This document shows, piece by piece, positions 17,312 through 27,269 of a stretch of DNA of 64,000 bases. Each line of letters opens with the position of its first letter. The first letter of the stretch is position 1. Both the position numbers and the translations under genes were made by a program. This DNA comes from Hyphomicrobiales bacterium (GTDB taxonomy: Bacteria > Pseudomonadota > Alphaproteobacteria > Rhizobiales > Beijerinckiaceae): assembly GCA_004144595.1 (NCBI GenBank), contig SEEM01000031.1, forward strand, positions 1 through 64,000, written 5' to 3'. The notes under the pieces were generated by a model, which made no database searches, was not told the origin of the DNA, and saw only the letters and a program-made list of their open reading frames with translations.

Positions 17312-19636
17312 ATGCGTATCGCGGTCGTGGGCGGAGGGCCGGCGGGGCTCTATTTCGCGCTCCTGATGAAGCGGGATTGGCCGGAGCTGACGGTCGATGT
17401 CTTCGAGCGCAACCAGCCCGACGACACCTTCGGTTTCGGCGTCGTCTTCTCGGACCAGACGCTCGACACCTTCAAGGCGGCGGATGCGCAGAGCTATGCC
17501 GCGATCCGCGACAATTTCGCCTACTGGGACGATATCGAAATCCACTTCAAGGGCGATACCTTCCGCGTGCCGGGCAACGGTTTCTGCGGTTGTTCGCGCC
17601 GCTCGCTCCTGATGCTGGTGCAGGCGAGGGCGCGGGAGCTCGGCGTCAACCTGCGTTTCGGCAGCGAGATCGCCGATGTCGAGGCGTTGAAGCGCGACTA
17701 CGATCTCGTCGTCGGCGCCGACGGCATCAACAGCCGCATCCGCGAGAGCTGGCGCGAGCGCTTCCAGCCGCAGACCGACCTGCGCCCGAACCATTTCACC
17801 TGGATGGGCTCGACCCGACCCTTCGACGCCTTCACCTTCTTCTTCAGGCAGACCGAGCACGGGGTCTTCATCGCCCATTGCTACCAGTACGAGGCCGGCC
17901 GCTCGACCTGGGTCCTGGAGACCGATCCCGAGACCTTCGAGAAGGCGGGCTTGAGCGCCATGGACGAGGCGCAATCGGCCGGCTTCCTCGAAGGCGTCTT
18001 CGCCGAGGAGCTGGAGGGCCACAAGCTCATCACCAACCGTTCGCTCTGGCGCAATTTCCCGATGATCCGCTGCCGCAACTGGGTGGTCGAGAACGTCGTG
18101 CTGATCGGCGACGCCAAGGCGACCGCGCATTTTTCGATCGGCTCCGGCACCAAGCTCGCGATGGAGGACGCCATTGCCCTGCACAAGGCGATGGGGCAGG
18201 CGAAGCTCGACGTCGCGGCGGGCCTCAAGCTGTTCGAGACGCAGCGCCGCGAGGAGGTCGAGAAGACCCAGCACGCGGCCGACGTCTCGCTGGTCTGGTT
18301 CGAAGAGCTGAAGCGCTTCTGGGATTTCGAGCCGCTGCGCTTCGCCTTCGGCCTGATGACCCGCTCCAAGGCGATCACCTACGACAATCTGGCGCTGCGC
18401 GCGCCGGAGATGGTCGCGGCCGTCGACCGGCTCGTTGCCGATGGTCTCGAGGATCTCGCCAGGCGCCGCAAGGACGGCTCGCTCGTTCCGCCGGCCTTCC
18501 AGCCCTTCAAGCTGCGCGAGATGCGGGTCGAGAACCGCATGACGCTCTCGCCGATGTGCCAGTATTCCGCGCAGGACGGCCTGCCCGGCGACTGGCACCT
18601 GATGCATTACGGCTCGCGCGCCATCGGCGGCCCCGGCCTGGTCTTCACCGAGATGACCTGCGTTGCGCCCGATGCCCGCATCACTCCCGGCTGCACCGGC
18701 TTGTGGAACGACGAGCAGGAGGCGGCCTGGAAGCGCATCGTCGATTTCGTCCACGCCCATTCGGCCGCGAAGATCTGCCTCCAGCTCGGCCATGCCGGAC
18801 GTAAAGGGGCGAGCAAGCTGATGTGGGAGGGTATGGACCGGCCGCTGCCGGAGGGCGCCTGGCCGATCGTCTCTGCGTCGCCGCTGCCCTACTATCCGGA
18901 AAGCCAGGTGCCGCGCGAGATGACGCGTATCGACATGGACCGGGTGACGGCGGAATTCGTCGCGTCAGCCGAGCGCGGCGCGCGCGTGGGTTTCGACATG
19001 CTCGAACTGCACTGCGCCCATGGCTATCTGCTGGCGAGCTTCCTCTCGCCGCTGACCAACAAGCGCACGGACGAATATGGCGGCTCGGTCGAGAACCGCC
19101 TGCGCTATCCGCTCGAGGTCTTCCGGGCGATGCGAGAGGTCTGGCCGCGCGAAAAGCCGATGTCGGTGCGCATCTCCGCGACCGATTGGGTCGAGGGCGG
19201 CCTATCGGCAGCCGATTCCGTCGCGATCGCCGAGGCCTTCGCCGGGGAGGGCTGTGATCTCGTCGATGTCTCGACCGGTCAGACCGCAAGGGAGTCGCGC
19301 CCGATCTATGGCCGCATGTTCCAGACGCCGTTCTCGGACCGCATCCGCAATGAAGCCGAGGTCGCGACCATGTGCGTCGGCAACATCACGACGGTCGATC
19401 AGGTGAACACCATCATCGCCGCCGGCCGTGCCGATCTCGTGGCGCTCGGGCGGCCGCATCTGGCGGACCCGTCCTTCGTGCTGCGTGCCGCCGCCTGGTA
19501 CGGCGTCGATACCGAGCAGCCACTGCAGTACGGCCCCGGCAAGGACCAGCTCATGCGCAATACCCCGCGCGAACGTCAGGATCTGGAAGAGCTGAAGCTC
19601 AAGGCAAAGCCGAGCCGCCACGCCGTCGCGAAATAG
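17312..19636 (+). CDS. 2-aminobenzoyl-CoA monooxygenase/reductase (bifunctional flavoprotein)
   Basis: The 774-residue product fuses two flavoenzymes. Residues 1 to about 390 are an FAD monooxygenase with [17 protein letters not shown] and the second FAD motif [20 protein letters not shown]. Residues about 395-774 are an Old Yellow Enzyme-like FMN domain with [30 protein letters not shown] and [19 protein letters not shown]. This fusion defines the Azoarcus-type enzyme that hydroxylates and reduces the ring of 2-aminobenzoyl-CoA. Databases often call it salicylyl-CoA 5-hydroxylase, but the fused reductase and neighbouring genes fit aminobenzoate. ATG at 17312 has GGAGG upstream; an in-frame ATG at 17300 would sit across that site. 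Confidence 0.9.
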   Translation: MRIAVVGGGPAGLYFALLMKRDWPELTVDVFERNQPDDTFGFGVVFSDQTLDTFKAADAQSYAAIRDNFAYWDDIEIHFKGDTFRVPGNGFCGCSRRSLLMLVQARARELGVNLRFGSEIADVEALKRDYDLVVGADGINSRIRESWRERFQPQTDLRPNHFTWMGSTRPFDAFTFFFRQTEHGVFIAHCYQYEAGRSTWVLETDPETFEKAGLSAMDEAQSAGFLEGVFAEELEGHKLITNRSLWRNFPMIRCRNWVVENVVLIGDAKATAHFSIGSGTKLAMEDAIALHKAMGQAKLDVAAGLKLFETQRREEVEKTQHAADVSLVWFEELKRFWDFEPLRFAFGLMTRSKAITYDNLALRAPEMVAAVDRLVADGLEDLARRRKDGSLVPPAFQPFKLREMRVENRMTLSPMCQYSAQDGLPGDWHLMHYGSRAIGGPGLVFTEMTCVAPDARITPGCTGLWNDEQEAAWKRIVDFVHAHSAAKICLQLGHAGRKGASKLMWEGMDRPLPEGAWPIVSASPLPYYPESQVPREMTRIDMDRVTAEFVASAERGARVGFDMLELHCAHGYLLASFLSPLTNKRTDEYGGSVENRLRYPLEVFRAMREVWPREKPMSVRISATDWVEGGLSAADSVAIAEAFAGEGCDLVDVSTGQTARESRPIYGRMFQTPFSDRIRNEAEVATMCVGNITTVDQVNTIIAAGRADLVALGRPHLADPSFVLRAAAWYGVDTEQPLQYGPGKDQLMRNTPRERQDLEELKLKAKPSRHAVAK

Positions 19637-19648
19637 CCGACCACTCGC

Positions 19649-20995
19649 CTACTTGCCTTCGCCATGGCTCCGGCGTCCGGAGGGCGAGACGTCGGGAATG
19701 GTTGGCGCCATCGGCTTGCGCTCGCCGAACGGGTTGGCCGAGGGCGGGTTGCGCCGCAGGCGGAAGGCGAGATAGGCCGCCGCAGCAGCCGAAAGCAGGC
19801 CGAGATAGGCGAGCAACCCGTTCGGCCCGACCGCCTGCATGAAGGCGGCAGCGACGAGCGGGCCGATCGCGGAGCCCACCGCCCAGAGGAAGAGCAGTTG
19901 CGCCGAGAGACCGAGCGCCCGCTCGCGGCCGAGCCGGAAATAGGCATGCGCGACCGCGACCGTGTAGATCGGCATCGCGCCGGCGCCGATCAGGGCGAAG
20001 AGCCCGAACAGCCAGAAGCGTGTATGGGGAACGGAGAACCAGAGAACCGCCCCCAGCGCCAGCGTGCAAAGCACGACCGAACCCGTGGCGCTGAGCATGA
20101 TCTTGCGGCTTTCGACCCGGTCCGCCAGTAGCCCGAGCGGCCATTGCAGCACAAGCGCGCCGATCTGGATGCCGGCTGTCAGCAGGATCGCCCAGGCCTG
20201 GTCGAGGCCGATCAGGATGCCGTAGGCCGGTGCGATATTGGTCAGCGCGCCACCCATCAGCCCGACATAGAGGCAGCCGATCACCGAGGCCGGCGCGTAT
20301 TGCCACATCGTGTTGAGGCGAACCGAGACCACCTCGCCCGATTCAGGCCCCTTGGCGCGGGTCATGCCGACCGGGATCAGCGCGATCGAGAAAGTCGCGC
20401 TCGCGAGCAGGAAGATGTCGTGCGATTGCAGCGAGACATAGCCGATGCCGATCTGCGAGCCGATCAGCGCCAGGCGGTTGAGGATCTGGTAGAAGCCGAA
20501 CAGGCGCCCGCGCTGCCCGGCCTTGGCCTGGCCGCTGATCCAGCTCTCGATGCAGATCGCGTGGCCGGCACCGGCGAAGCCCATGCCAAGGCGCGAGATG
20601 CCCCAGAAATCGAGCGAGGTCAGCGTGAAGCTGAGCGTGAACACCGCCTGCAGCGCCGCGAAGACGCCGAATGCGCGGATATGGCCGACGCGGCGGATGA
20701 AGCTGGGGACCACGAAGCAGCCGGCGAGGAAGCCGACGGAATAGGCCGAGCCGACAAGGCCGATCAGCAGCGGTGCCTTCTGCTCCAGCGCCATCTTCAG
20801 CGGCACCACCGTGTTCACGATGGTCGAGGCGATCTGCAGGATCAGCGCGCCGCTGACGATCGCGCCCAAGGCTGCGACTGAGCTCGTCCTCGGCTCGGCT
20901 GGCTGGCTCACGGCGATCCCGGCCTCCGACGCAGCGGCAACGGAATCCTGCGATTCCGGCGGCTGCAACTCCTGCGGTTGCGATACTTGCGACAT
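19649..20995 (-). CDS. MFS transporter
   Basis: This integral membrane protein (448 residues) has about twelve hydrophobic segments and major-facilitator motifs such as GSAYSVGFLAGCFVVPSFIRRVGHIRAF after TM2 and LLADRVESRKIML in the second half (only parts quoted). A soluble N-terminal tail rich in Gln, Pro and Ser precedes TM1, and a short basic tail ends the protein. It resembles YcaD-like or drug/metabolite exporters. It is convergent with the aminobenzoate monooxygenase and 12 bp away, so a role in aromatic acid transport is possible but unsupported by sequence. Confidence 0.88.
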   Translation of the reverse strand: MSQVSQPQELQPPESQDSVAAASEAGIAVSQPAEPRTSSVAALGAIVSGALILQIASTIVNTVVPLKMALEQKAPLLIGLVGSAYSVGFLAGCFVVPSFIRRVGHIRAFGVFAALQAVFTLSFTLTSLDFWGISRLGMGFAGAGHAICIESWISGQAKAGQRGRLFGFYQILNRLALIGSQIGIGYVSLQSHDIFLLASATFSIALIPVGMTRAKGPESGEVVSVRLNTMWQYAPASVIGCLYVGLMGGALTNIAPAYGILIGLDQAWAILLTAGIQIGALVLQWPLGLLADRVESRKIMLSATGSVVLCTLALGAVLWFSVPHTRFWLFGLFALIGAGAMPIYTVAVAHAYFRLGRERALGLSAQLLFLWAVGSAIGPLVAAAFMQAVGPNGLLAYLGLLSAAAAAYLAFRLRRNPPSANPFGERKPMAPTIPDVSPSGRRSHGEGK

Positions 20996-21372
20996 ATCCG
21001 ATTCGACGGCCGGTGGGGGAGAATTGGGCTGGCATTGCAGCCTTGCCGGAAAAGATGGGCCAATCGGGGCAGGCCGCGAAAAGATTTGGTCTTTCTTCCT
21101 CCACCGTCCGGTCGCGACCGTGCCGTCTTCGCATGGCCATGGAGGCGCTTGCCGCCCCCCTGTTCGGCCGCGCGTGAATCGCGAGATTTATCGATGCGGT
21201 TCACCGGCGATTAACCAAGGCAGCGCCTTATCGATACGGAACGACGTTTGGGTTCTCCCGGCATGTCCTGTCACACCGCGAAGCGCACCGCGCCTCCCTC
21301 GGCCGAGGCGCGAGCGGTTGCTCTGTGCCTGCAGCCGCCGGGCGTGGCGTAAGTGTATCGAGAGTGCGGCTG
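20996..21372. other. Divergent intergenic region
   Basis: The 377 bp between the MFS gene and the DUF2778 gene hold no gene I can support. Two ATCGAT-containing blocks (TTTATCGATGCGG and TTATCGATACGG near 21187-21239) are similar to each other, but no function can be assigned. Confidence 0.5.
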
Positions 21373-22464
21373 ATGACCTATGCGACCTATGTACGGGAAG
21401 GCGGTGCACCCTATGTGCGGTCTCGTCGTCGCCGCAGGCCTCTGCTGAAGGGGTTCCTCGTCGCGCTGGCCTTGAGCGGCGGCGCGATGTCCGGCTTCTG
21501 GATGCTGGGGCAGGGCGCTCCGGGAGTCGATTCGGGGAATACCTCGTCCGCAACGGCCGGGAAGGCATCGAGCGCTCGCGTCGCGCGGCAGCAGGCGCCC
21601 GCCTATAGCGGCCTGCTCGATCCCGCGCTGTCGGGCGGCAAGGCAACCTCTTTCGCTCAGGGGGCTCCCGCCCGTTCCGCGTTCCAGCCTGCCGCGCAGC
21701 CGCCGCCGTCCTCGCTGGCCGCTCTCGCTCCGGCCGAGCCGGCGCTGCCGCTGCCGCCGCAGCCACCGGTCACGTTGGCGGAGAAGGCCGCGCCCATGCC
21801 CGTGCCACGCCCGCTCGACCTGCTGCCGAAGCTCGATCCCCAGCAGCCGCAGCAGATCCAGCCGCGTGTCGCGCAGCCGACGACGCCACGCCGCAACCGC
21901 ACCGCGGCAGCCGCACCGACGCCCGAGGACAACCGCAATTTCTTCGAGAAGCTCTTCGGCGTGCAGAAGCAGGCCGAGCCGGCCGGCACGGCGCTCGCCT
22001 ATGCCGCGCCGCAGGACGACATCGTCGACCGCGGCCGCATCACCCGTCTCAGCCCCTCGCTCGGCACGCCGCCGCGCACCGCAGAGGCCGGCACGGCGAT
22101 CTACGATATCGCTGCCAAGATGGTCTACATGCCGAATGGCGAGCGCCTGGAGGCCCATTCCGGCTTCGGCGAGATGATGGACGATGTCCGTTACGCCCAT
22201 GTCCGGATGAAGGGCGTCACCCCGCCGCATACCTACACGCTGACCGAGCGCGAGGCGCTGTTCCATGGCGTGCGGGCGATCCGGCTCAACCCGGTTGGCG
22301 GCAGCGGCGCGATCCATGGCCGTGCCGGTTTGCTCGCCCATACCTACCTGCTCGGGCCGCGCGGCGACTCGAACGGCTGCATCTCGTTCAAGGATTACGA
22401 CAGCTTCCTGCAGGCCTTCCTCCGCGGCGAGGTCAAGCGGATCAGGGTCGTCGCGAGCCTCTGA
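21373..22464 (+). CDS. DUF2778 (Tlde1-like) exported envelope protein
   Basis: The product has about 363 residues. A basic N-terminus (RSRRRRRPLLKG) and one hydrophobic segment (FLVALALSGGAMSGFWML) suggest a type II membrane anchor. A long Pro/Ala/Gln-rich linker (about 50-210) leads to a C-terminal DUF2778 domain with GSGAIHGRAGLLAHTYLLGP and GDSNGCISFKDYD. The H-G-R and S-x-G-C-I-S/F motifs match the L,D-transpeptidase-like Tlde1 fold, so it may act on peptidoglycan. No type VI secretion genes are nearby, so a housekeeping cell-wall role is more likely than effector function. ATG at 21373 places the basic segment before the anchor; GTG at 21325 is possible. Confidence 0.8.
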   Translation: MTYATYVREGGAPYVRSRRRRRPLLKGFLVALALSGGAMSGFWMLGQGAPGVDSGNTSSATAGKASSARVARQQAPAYSGLLDPALSGGKATSFAQGAPARSAFQPAAQPPPSSLAALAPAEPALPLPPQPPVTLAEKAAPMPVPRPLDLLPKLDPQQPQQIQPRVAQPTTPRRNRTAAAAPTPEDNRNFFEKLFGVQKQAEPAGTALAYAAPQDDIVDRGRITRLSPSLGTPPRTAEAGTAIYDIAAKMVYMPNGERLEAHSGFGEMMDDVRYAHVRMKGVTPPHTYTLTEREALFHGVRAIRLNPVGGSGAIHGRAGLLAHTYLLGPRGDSNGCISFKDYDSFLQAFLRGEVKRIRVVASL

Positions 22465-22523
22465 TCGGAGGCCGCGAGGCGAGACCCTTCGACACCTGAT
22501 CACATTTCGGCGACGGCCGCCTT

Positions 22524-22652
22524 GTCATTCCGGGGCTTCGCGCAGCGAAGAACCCGGAACCCACGAGCGGGCGAGCCATTGGCATCCGAACAGTTCGCGT
22601 CTCACCCCGTCATGGGTTCCGGGTTCAAGCCTGCGGCGCGCCCCGGAATGAC
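22524..22652. repeat. Palindromic repeat, family B, long copy
   Basis: The outer arms GTCATTCCGGGGC and GCGCCCCGGAATGAC enclose inner arms GAACCCGGAACCCA and TGGGTTCCGGGTTC, so the 129-bp element is a nested inverted repeat. It lies between the DUF2778 gene and a small convergent gene. Confidence 0.75.
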
Positions 22653-22689
22653 CGGGGGCTCAGATCAGGAACGAACCCTGTAGCAAGCC

Positions 22690-22938
22690 CTATGGCTGCC
22701 TCTGACGATTAGCGATCCGCAGCGCGATCCCCGTCGCGGCCAGAACGCAGCCCAGCACGAAGGGCGGGACGAAGACCATCAGCGCTTCCGTATCCTCCCA
22801 GCGAAACCGGAATCGGGAGAAGCTGCAACCGTCCGAAGCCAGGCCGCAGGCGAAGAGATTGAGCCCGACCCAGCCCGAGAAGGTGACGAAGCACAGCAAT
22901 ACCCCGCCTCCGATCAGGAGCCCGCTCGCAAGCCGCAT
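22690..22938 (-). CDS. Small two-TM membrane protein, unknown function
   Basis: The 82-residue product has two hydrophobic segments, GLLIGGGVLLCFVTFSGWVG near the N-terminus and LMVFVPPFVLGCVLAATGIAL near the C-terminus, with a short Cys-containing charged loop between (FACGLASDGCSFSRFRF). It ends in a basic tail. It follows topA by 28 bp on the same strand and might be co-transcribed with it. I do not recognise the family. Confidence 0.6.
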   Translation of the reverse strand: MRLASGLLIGGGVLLCFVTFSGWVGLNLFACGLASDGCSFSRFRFRWEDTEALMVFVPPFVLGCVLAATGIALRIANRQRQP

Positions 22939-22966
22939 TCAAGCCTCTCCGTGAAGCGCGTCGCCG

Positions 22967-25648
22967 TCAGCCGCGTGCGGCTTTCGGCGCTTTCTTCACG
23001 GCCGGCTCTGCCTCCGCTGCCTTCTTGGCGGGAGCCTTCTTTGCGGCAGCCTTCTTTGCGGCAGCCTTCTTTGCCGGCGCCTTGGGCTTGGCTGCGCCGG
23101 CAGCCGCCTTCGGCTTGCCCTTGCCGCCCTTTGTCTCGGCTTTGGCGTTCGCAAGCTCGATCGCCTGTTCGAGCGTGACGGTCTCGGCGGTCATCGTCTT
23201 GGGCAGGGTCGCGAAGATCTTGCCCCATGCGACATAGGGGCCGTATTTGCCGGCCTTGACCTCCAAAGCACCGCCGGCGGGATGGTCGCCGAGCGCCCGG
23301 CCCGGCGTCGCCGCCCGGCCGCCGCGCCCGCCGCCGCTCTCCTTGGCGACGATCAGGTCGATGGCGCGGTTGGCGCCGAGTTCGAGCACGTCGTCGTCCT
23401 TGTCGATATTGGCGTAGACCTTGCCGTGCTGGACGTAAGGCCCAAAGCGCCCGATGCCGACGAGGATCGCCTCGCCGCTTTCCGGATGCCGGGCGACCTC
23501 GCGCGGCAGGGAGAGCAGGGCCAGCGCCTTCTCCAGCGTCACGCTCGACGGACTCATGCCCTTGGGCAGGCTGGAGCGCTTGGGCTTCTCGCCCTCGCCG
23601 AGCTGGATATAGGGGCCGAAGCGGCCGTCGCGCAGGGTGACTTCGAGACTGGTCACCGGATCGGTGCCGAGGATGCGCACGCCCGGCGCGCCCTGGCCGC
23701 CCTCGGCGCTGGCCTCGCCATCGGCGGCAGGAACGGAGAGCGGGCGCGTATAGCGGCATTCGGGATAGTTCGAGCACCCGACGAAGGCGCCGAATTTCCC
23801 GAGCTTCAGCGAGAGCTGGCCGTTGCCGCAGGTCGGGCACACCCGCGGATCGGAGCCGTCGGCCTTCTGCGGGAAGATGTACTCGCCGAGGATGCCGTTC
23901 AGCGCTTCCAGCACGTCGCCGACGCGCAGATCCTTGGTCTCGGCGATCGAGGCCTGGAACTCGTCCCAGAACTCGCGCAGCAGCGTCTTCCAGTCGATCT
24001 CGGCGTTGGAGACGCGGTCGAGCTTCTCCTCCAGGTTCGCCGTGAAGTCGAACTCGACATAGCGCTTGAAGAAGCTCTCCAGGAACGACGTCACCAGCAT
24101 GCCCTTGTCCTCGGGCACGAGGCGCTTCTTATCGATGCGCACATATTCGCGGTCGCGCAGCGTCGAGAGCGTCGCGGCATAGGTCGAGGGCCGGCCGATG
24201 CCGAGCTCTTCCATGCGCTTGACCAGGCTCGCTTCCGAGAAGCGCGGCGGCGGCTCGGTGAAGTGCTGGTCGGCGGCGATTGCGCGCTTCTCCAGCTTAT
24301 CGCTCGCCTTCATCGCCGGCAGCTTCTTGGAATCCTCGTCTTCCTCGTCGTCGCGGCTCTCCTGGTAGAGCGTCAGGAAGCCGTCGAAGAGCACGACCTG
24401 CCCGGAGGCGCGCAGGTCGAGATTGCGGGCGCCGACCTTGGCCGCGATGTCCACCGTGGTGCGTTCCATCTCGGCCGATTCCATCTGGCTCGCGATGGTG
24501 CGCTTCCAGATCAGCTCGTAGAGCTTGGCCTGCTCGGGTTCGAGCTGGCGCGCGACCATCGCCGGCAGCCTTGCGAGATCGGTCGGGCGGATGGCCTCGT
24601 GGGCCTCCTGCGCGTTCTTGGCCTTGACCATGTATTTGCGCGGGGCGTTCGGCACGTATTTCGCGCCGAATTCCTTGCCGATGACGCTGCGGGCGGCGGT
24701 GATGGCCGAGGGGTCCATATCGACGCCGTCGGTACGCATATAGGTGATGAGGCCGACGGTCTCGCCGCCGATATCGACGCCTTCATAGAGCCGCTGCGCG
24801 AGCTGCATCGTCCGCGCCGGGGCAAGGCCGAGCTTGCGCGAGGCCTCTTGTTGCAGCGTCGAAGTCTGGAAGGGCGGCTGCGGATGGCGCTTGACCGGCT
24901 TGGCCTCGACCTCGCTGACGGTGAAGACGGCGGTCTCCAGAGCCGCCTTGAAGGCCTTGGCCTCCTCCTCGTTGCCGATATCGAGCCGGGTGATCTTCTT
25001 GCCGTCGGCGCCGACGAGGCGGGCGTCGAAAGTCTGGCCGGATTCGGTCGCGAGCGTCGCGACCAGAGACCAGTATTCGCGGGCCCGGAACGCCTCGATC
25101 TCGCGCTCGCGGTCGCAGACGAGGCGCAGCGCCACCGACTGCACGCGGCCTGCCGAGCGGGCGCCCGGCAGCTTTCGCCACAGCACGGGCGAGAGCGTGA
25201 AGCCGACGAGGTAGTCGAGCGCGCGGCGCGCCAGATACGCATCGACCAGCGCCTGGTCGATCTGGCGCGGGTTGGCCAGCGCCTTCTGGACGGCGTCCTT
25301 GGTGACGGCGTTGAAGGTGACGCGCTCGACCGGGATGCCCTTCAGCACCTTCTTCTGGTTGAGTGCCTCCAGCACATGCCAGGAGATGGCCTCTCCCTCG
25401 CGATCCGGGTCGGTGGCGAGGATCAGCTTCTCGGCGCCTTTTACGGCGCGCGCGATCTCGGCGACCTGCTTGGCGCCGCGGCCCTCGATCTCCCACTTCA
25501 TCAGGAAGTCGTTGTCGGGCTCGACCGAGCCGTCCTTGGCCGGCAGGTCGCGGATATGCCCGAACGAGGCGATGACCTCGTAGTCGGAGCCCAGGTATTT
25601 GTTGATCGTCTTGGCCTTGGCCGGCGACTCGACGACGAGGAGCTTCAT
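22967..25648 (-). CDS. topA: DNA topoisomerase I
   Basis: This type IA topoisomerase (893 residues) relaxes negative supercoils. The TOPRIM domain begins MKLLVVESPAKAKTINKYLG and includes ATDPDREGEAISWH. The active-site tyrosine is in GLITYMRTDGVD near residue 305. A four-cysteine zinc ribbon (CPTCGNGQL ... CSNYPECRY) is near 610, followed by three GRFGPYIQ/GKYGPYV repeats. The end is a Lys/Ala-rich tail (AKKAAAKKAPAKKA) typical of alphaproteobacterial TopA and probably DNA binding. In many relatives topA follows dprA directly; here it is separate and on the opposite strand. Confidence 0.97.
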   Translation of the reverse strand: MKLLVVESPAKAKTINKYLGSDYEVIASFGHIRDLPAKDGSVEPDNDFLMKWEIEGRGAKQVAEIARAVKGAEKLILATDPDREGEAISWHVLEALNQKKVLKGIPVERVTFNAVTKDAVQKALANPRQIDQALVDAYLARRALDYLVGFTLSPVLWRKLPGARSAGRVQSVALRLVCDREREIEAFRAREYWSLVATLATESGQTFDARLVGADGKKITRLDIGNEEEAKAFKAALETAVFTVSEVEAKPVKRHPQPPFQTSTLQQEASRKLGLAPARTMQLAQRLYEGVDIGGETVGLITYMRTDGVDMDPSAITAARSVIGKEFGAKYVPNAPRKYMVKAKNAQEAHEAIRPTDLARLPAMVARQLEPEQAKLYELIWKRTIASQMESAEMERTTVDIAAKVGARNLDLRASGQVVLFDGFLTLYQESRDDEEDEDSKKLPAMKASDKLEKRAIAADQHFTEPPPRFSEASLVKRMEELGIGRPSTYAATLSTLRDREYVRIDKKRLVPEDKGMLVTSFLESFFKRYVEFDFTANLEEKLDRVSNAEIDWKTLLREFWDEFQASIAETKDLRVGDVLEALNGILGEYIFPQKADGSDPRVCPTCGNGQLSLKLGKFGAFVGCSNYPECRYTRPLSVPAADGEASAEGGQGAPGVRILGTDPVTSLEVTLRDGRFGPYIQLGEGEKPKRSSLPKGMSPSSVTLEKALALLSLPREVARHPESGEAILVGIGRFGPYVQHGKVYANIDKDDDVLELGANRAIDLIVAKESGGGRGGRAATPGRALGDHPAGGALEVKAGKYGPYVAWGKIFATLPKTMTAETVTLEQAIELANAKAETKGGKGKPKAAAGAAKPKAPAKKAAAKKAAAKKAPAKKAAEAEPAVKKAPKAARG
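23034..23078. repeat. 15-bp tandem repeat within the topA tail
   Basis: GCCTTCTTTGCGGCA occurs twice exactly (23034-23048, 23049-23063) and a third time with two changes (23064-23078). It encodes the AAKKA units of the TopA tail in frame, so copy number could vary without a frameshift. Confidence 0.75.
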
Positions 25649-26005
25649 GATTTTCGTGTCTCGATGACAGCCCTGATCAGAGCGCGGAGCCAGCCCTGAC
25701 GGACGGTCCCGCGACCCGCAAGACCGCTGCGGTTCGGATTTGCGCGCGAAAGTGGTTCAGCGCGCCGGCTCTGTCAAACCCCGAATGGGTAGTGACGACG
25801 ATCGCCGGCCCGCTGATGCAGCGGTGAGACATGGGGGCGATCGCCGGCTTTGCAAGCGTGGCCTCAGCGCCGCGCCGCCAGAGTATGGGCTACCGTTTTC
25901 GTCATGGTCGGGCTTGTCCCGACCATCCGCGTCCTCATCGATGCCATACGGTGCTAAAGACATGGATGCTCGCCACAAGGGCGAGCATGACGGTGAGGGC
26001 GGGCT
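25649..26005. other. Intergenic region between topA and serine hydrolase
   Basis: This 357-bp stretch holds no gene I can support. Its right part is a family D palindromic repeat (25901-25993). The rest is presumably the topA promoter and leader. Confidence 0.5.
25901..25993. repeat. Palindromic repeat, family D copy 1
   Basis: The element contains two hairpins: ATGGTCGGG-CTTGT-CCCGACCAT at 25904-25926, and ATGCTCGCC-ACAA-GGCGAGCAT near 25966-25988. GTCATG and CATGACGG form its ends. The same layout occurs at 49914-50010 and 63566-63777. Confidence 0.65.
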
Positions 26006-27238
26006 TCAGCCCCGCGCAGCCACCAGCCGGTCGATGAAGCCGTCGGTCTGGGCGCCGTTGATCCAGCGCAGCACCGCGACGACATCCTTCTCGGGATCGA
26101 CCCAGATCACGTTGCTGCCGGCGCCGAGCGCCGAGAAGGACGCAGCCGGCACGCCCGGCCGTGCCGCGAGCCACCAGAGATAGCCGTAATTCGCCAGCGT
26201 CGGCGAGGGCGTCAGCATGCGCCTGACCCACTCGCGCGACAAGATCTGCCGGCCGCCCCAGTCGCCCTCGCGGCCGATCAGCAGGCCGAAGCGGGCATGG
26301 TCGCGCGCGCCGATGAACAGCCCGCCGCCCCAATGGCCGCCGCCCGGCACCGACTGGATCGAGCGCCCGTCGATCTCCGTGAAGGAGGTGCTGTAGCCCT
26401 CCCAGCGCCAATCCGGCGAGGCGCCGATCGGGTCCATCACCCGCTCGCGCAGCACCTCCGGCAGGGGCCGGCGGAAGCGCTCCAGCAGCGCGTAGCTCAG
26501 CACGTTCACGCGCACGTCGTTGTATTCGTAGAAGCTGCCCGGCGTCTTGAGATCGCGGCGCTGACCCTTGCGGCTGTTGTCGGCGCCGGGGCCGATCTGG
26601 CGGTTATGGTCGACCTGGTCGGACTTGCCGAAGATCTCGCCCTGCCATTCGCTCGACTGCTGCAGCAGGTGCCGCCAGGTGATCGCACCGTTATGCGGAC
26701 CGGAGAAGACCGGGCCGGCGACCGTCGCGCCGACCGGCTCCTCGACATCCTTGATCAGGCCGTCGTCGAAGGCGATCCCGGCGAGCACCGCGAGATAGCT
26801 CTTGGCGATCGAGAAGGTCATGTCGGTGCGCGCCGTGTCGCCCCATTCGGCGACGATGCGCCCGCCCTTCAGGATCAGGCCGGCCGGGCCGCCGCGCTCG
26901 CGCACCGGGCCGACGATCTCGGTCCAGGGCCCGCTCTCGTTCCACTCGCGATTTCCGACATAGCTCCCGTCCGGGTAATACAGGCTGCGCGGCCAGGGGC
27001 TTTCCTGCCCGCGGGCGAAATCGACCGCGGGCTTCAGCCTTTCGGGGTCGAAGCCGGCCTCGGCGGGCGCGATCGTCTGCCAGAGGGCCCCATTGGGGGC
27101 GGGGACGAAGGCATCGGTCGGGCTGGACAAGGCGGCATCCTCACGCACGGCGGAAAATCCGATTGGTAGCGCCGTTCGGATAAAAGCTCCAAGACCCACA
27201 GGACATGTGCCCTCCCGGTCCGGAGCGGCTTGCGCCAT
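26006..27238 (-). CDS. Serine hydrolase, beta-lactamase family (class C-like fold)
   Basis: Up to 410 residues. The active-site motif SxxK is in [17 protein letters not shown] and the second motif is YEYNDVRVN (Y-x-N). [20 protein letters not shown] block precedes the C-terminal strands. These features match the penicillin-binding/beta-lactamase-like esterase family, whose members include esterases and D-amino-peptidases, so a resistance role should not be assumed. The first ~30 residues overlap the pyrB promoter region and do not look like the family; an in-frame GTG at 27148 is a plausible true start. The gene is divergent from pyrB. Confidence 0.85.
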   Translation of the reverse strand: MAQAAPDREGTCPVGLGAFIRTALPIGFSAVREDAALSSPTDAFVPAPNGALWQTIAPAEAGFDPERLKPAVDFARGQESPWPRSLYYPDGSYVGNREWNESGPWTEIVGPVRERGGPAGLILKGGRIVAEWGDTARTDMTFSIAKSYLAVLAGIAFDDGLIKDVEEPVGATVAGPVFSGPHNGAITWRHLLQQSSEWQGEIFGKSDQVDHNRQIGPGADNSRKGQRRDLKTPGSFYEYNDVRVNVLSYALLERFRRPLPEVLRERVMDPIGASPDWRWEGYSTSFTEIDGRSIQSVPGGGHWGGGLFIGARDHARFGLLIGREGDWGGRQILSREWVRRMLTPSPTLANYGYLWWLAARPGVPAASFSALGAGSNVIWVDPEKDVVAVLRWINGAQTDGFIDRLVAARG

Positions 27239-27269
27239 CAGCGACTCGCGCCTAAACAGCCTGCTTCAA

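Noticed and set aside
17312-19636. Salicylyl-CoA 5-hydroxylase label
   Set aside because: That name suits the single-domain enzyme. Here a full OYE-like reductase is fused and the neighbours form an aminobenzoate pathway, so the monooxygenase/reductase name is preferred.
21373-22464. Type VI secretion effector
   Set aside because: DUF2778/Tlde1 similarity alone is not enough. No immunity, VgrG, Hcp or Tss genes are near, and the protein has its own N-terminal membrane anchor.
26006-27238. Antibiotic-resistance beta-lactamase
   Set aside because: SxxK and YxN occur throughout esterases and peptidases of this fold; nothing shows lactam specificity.
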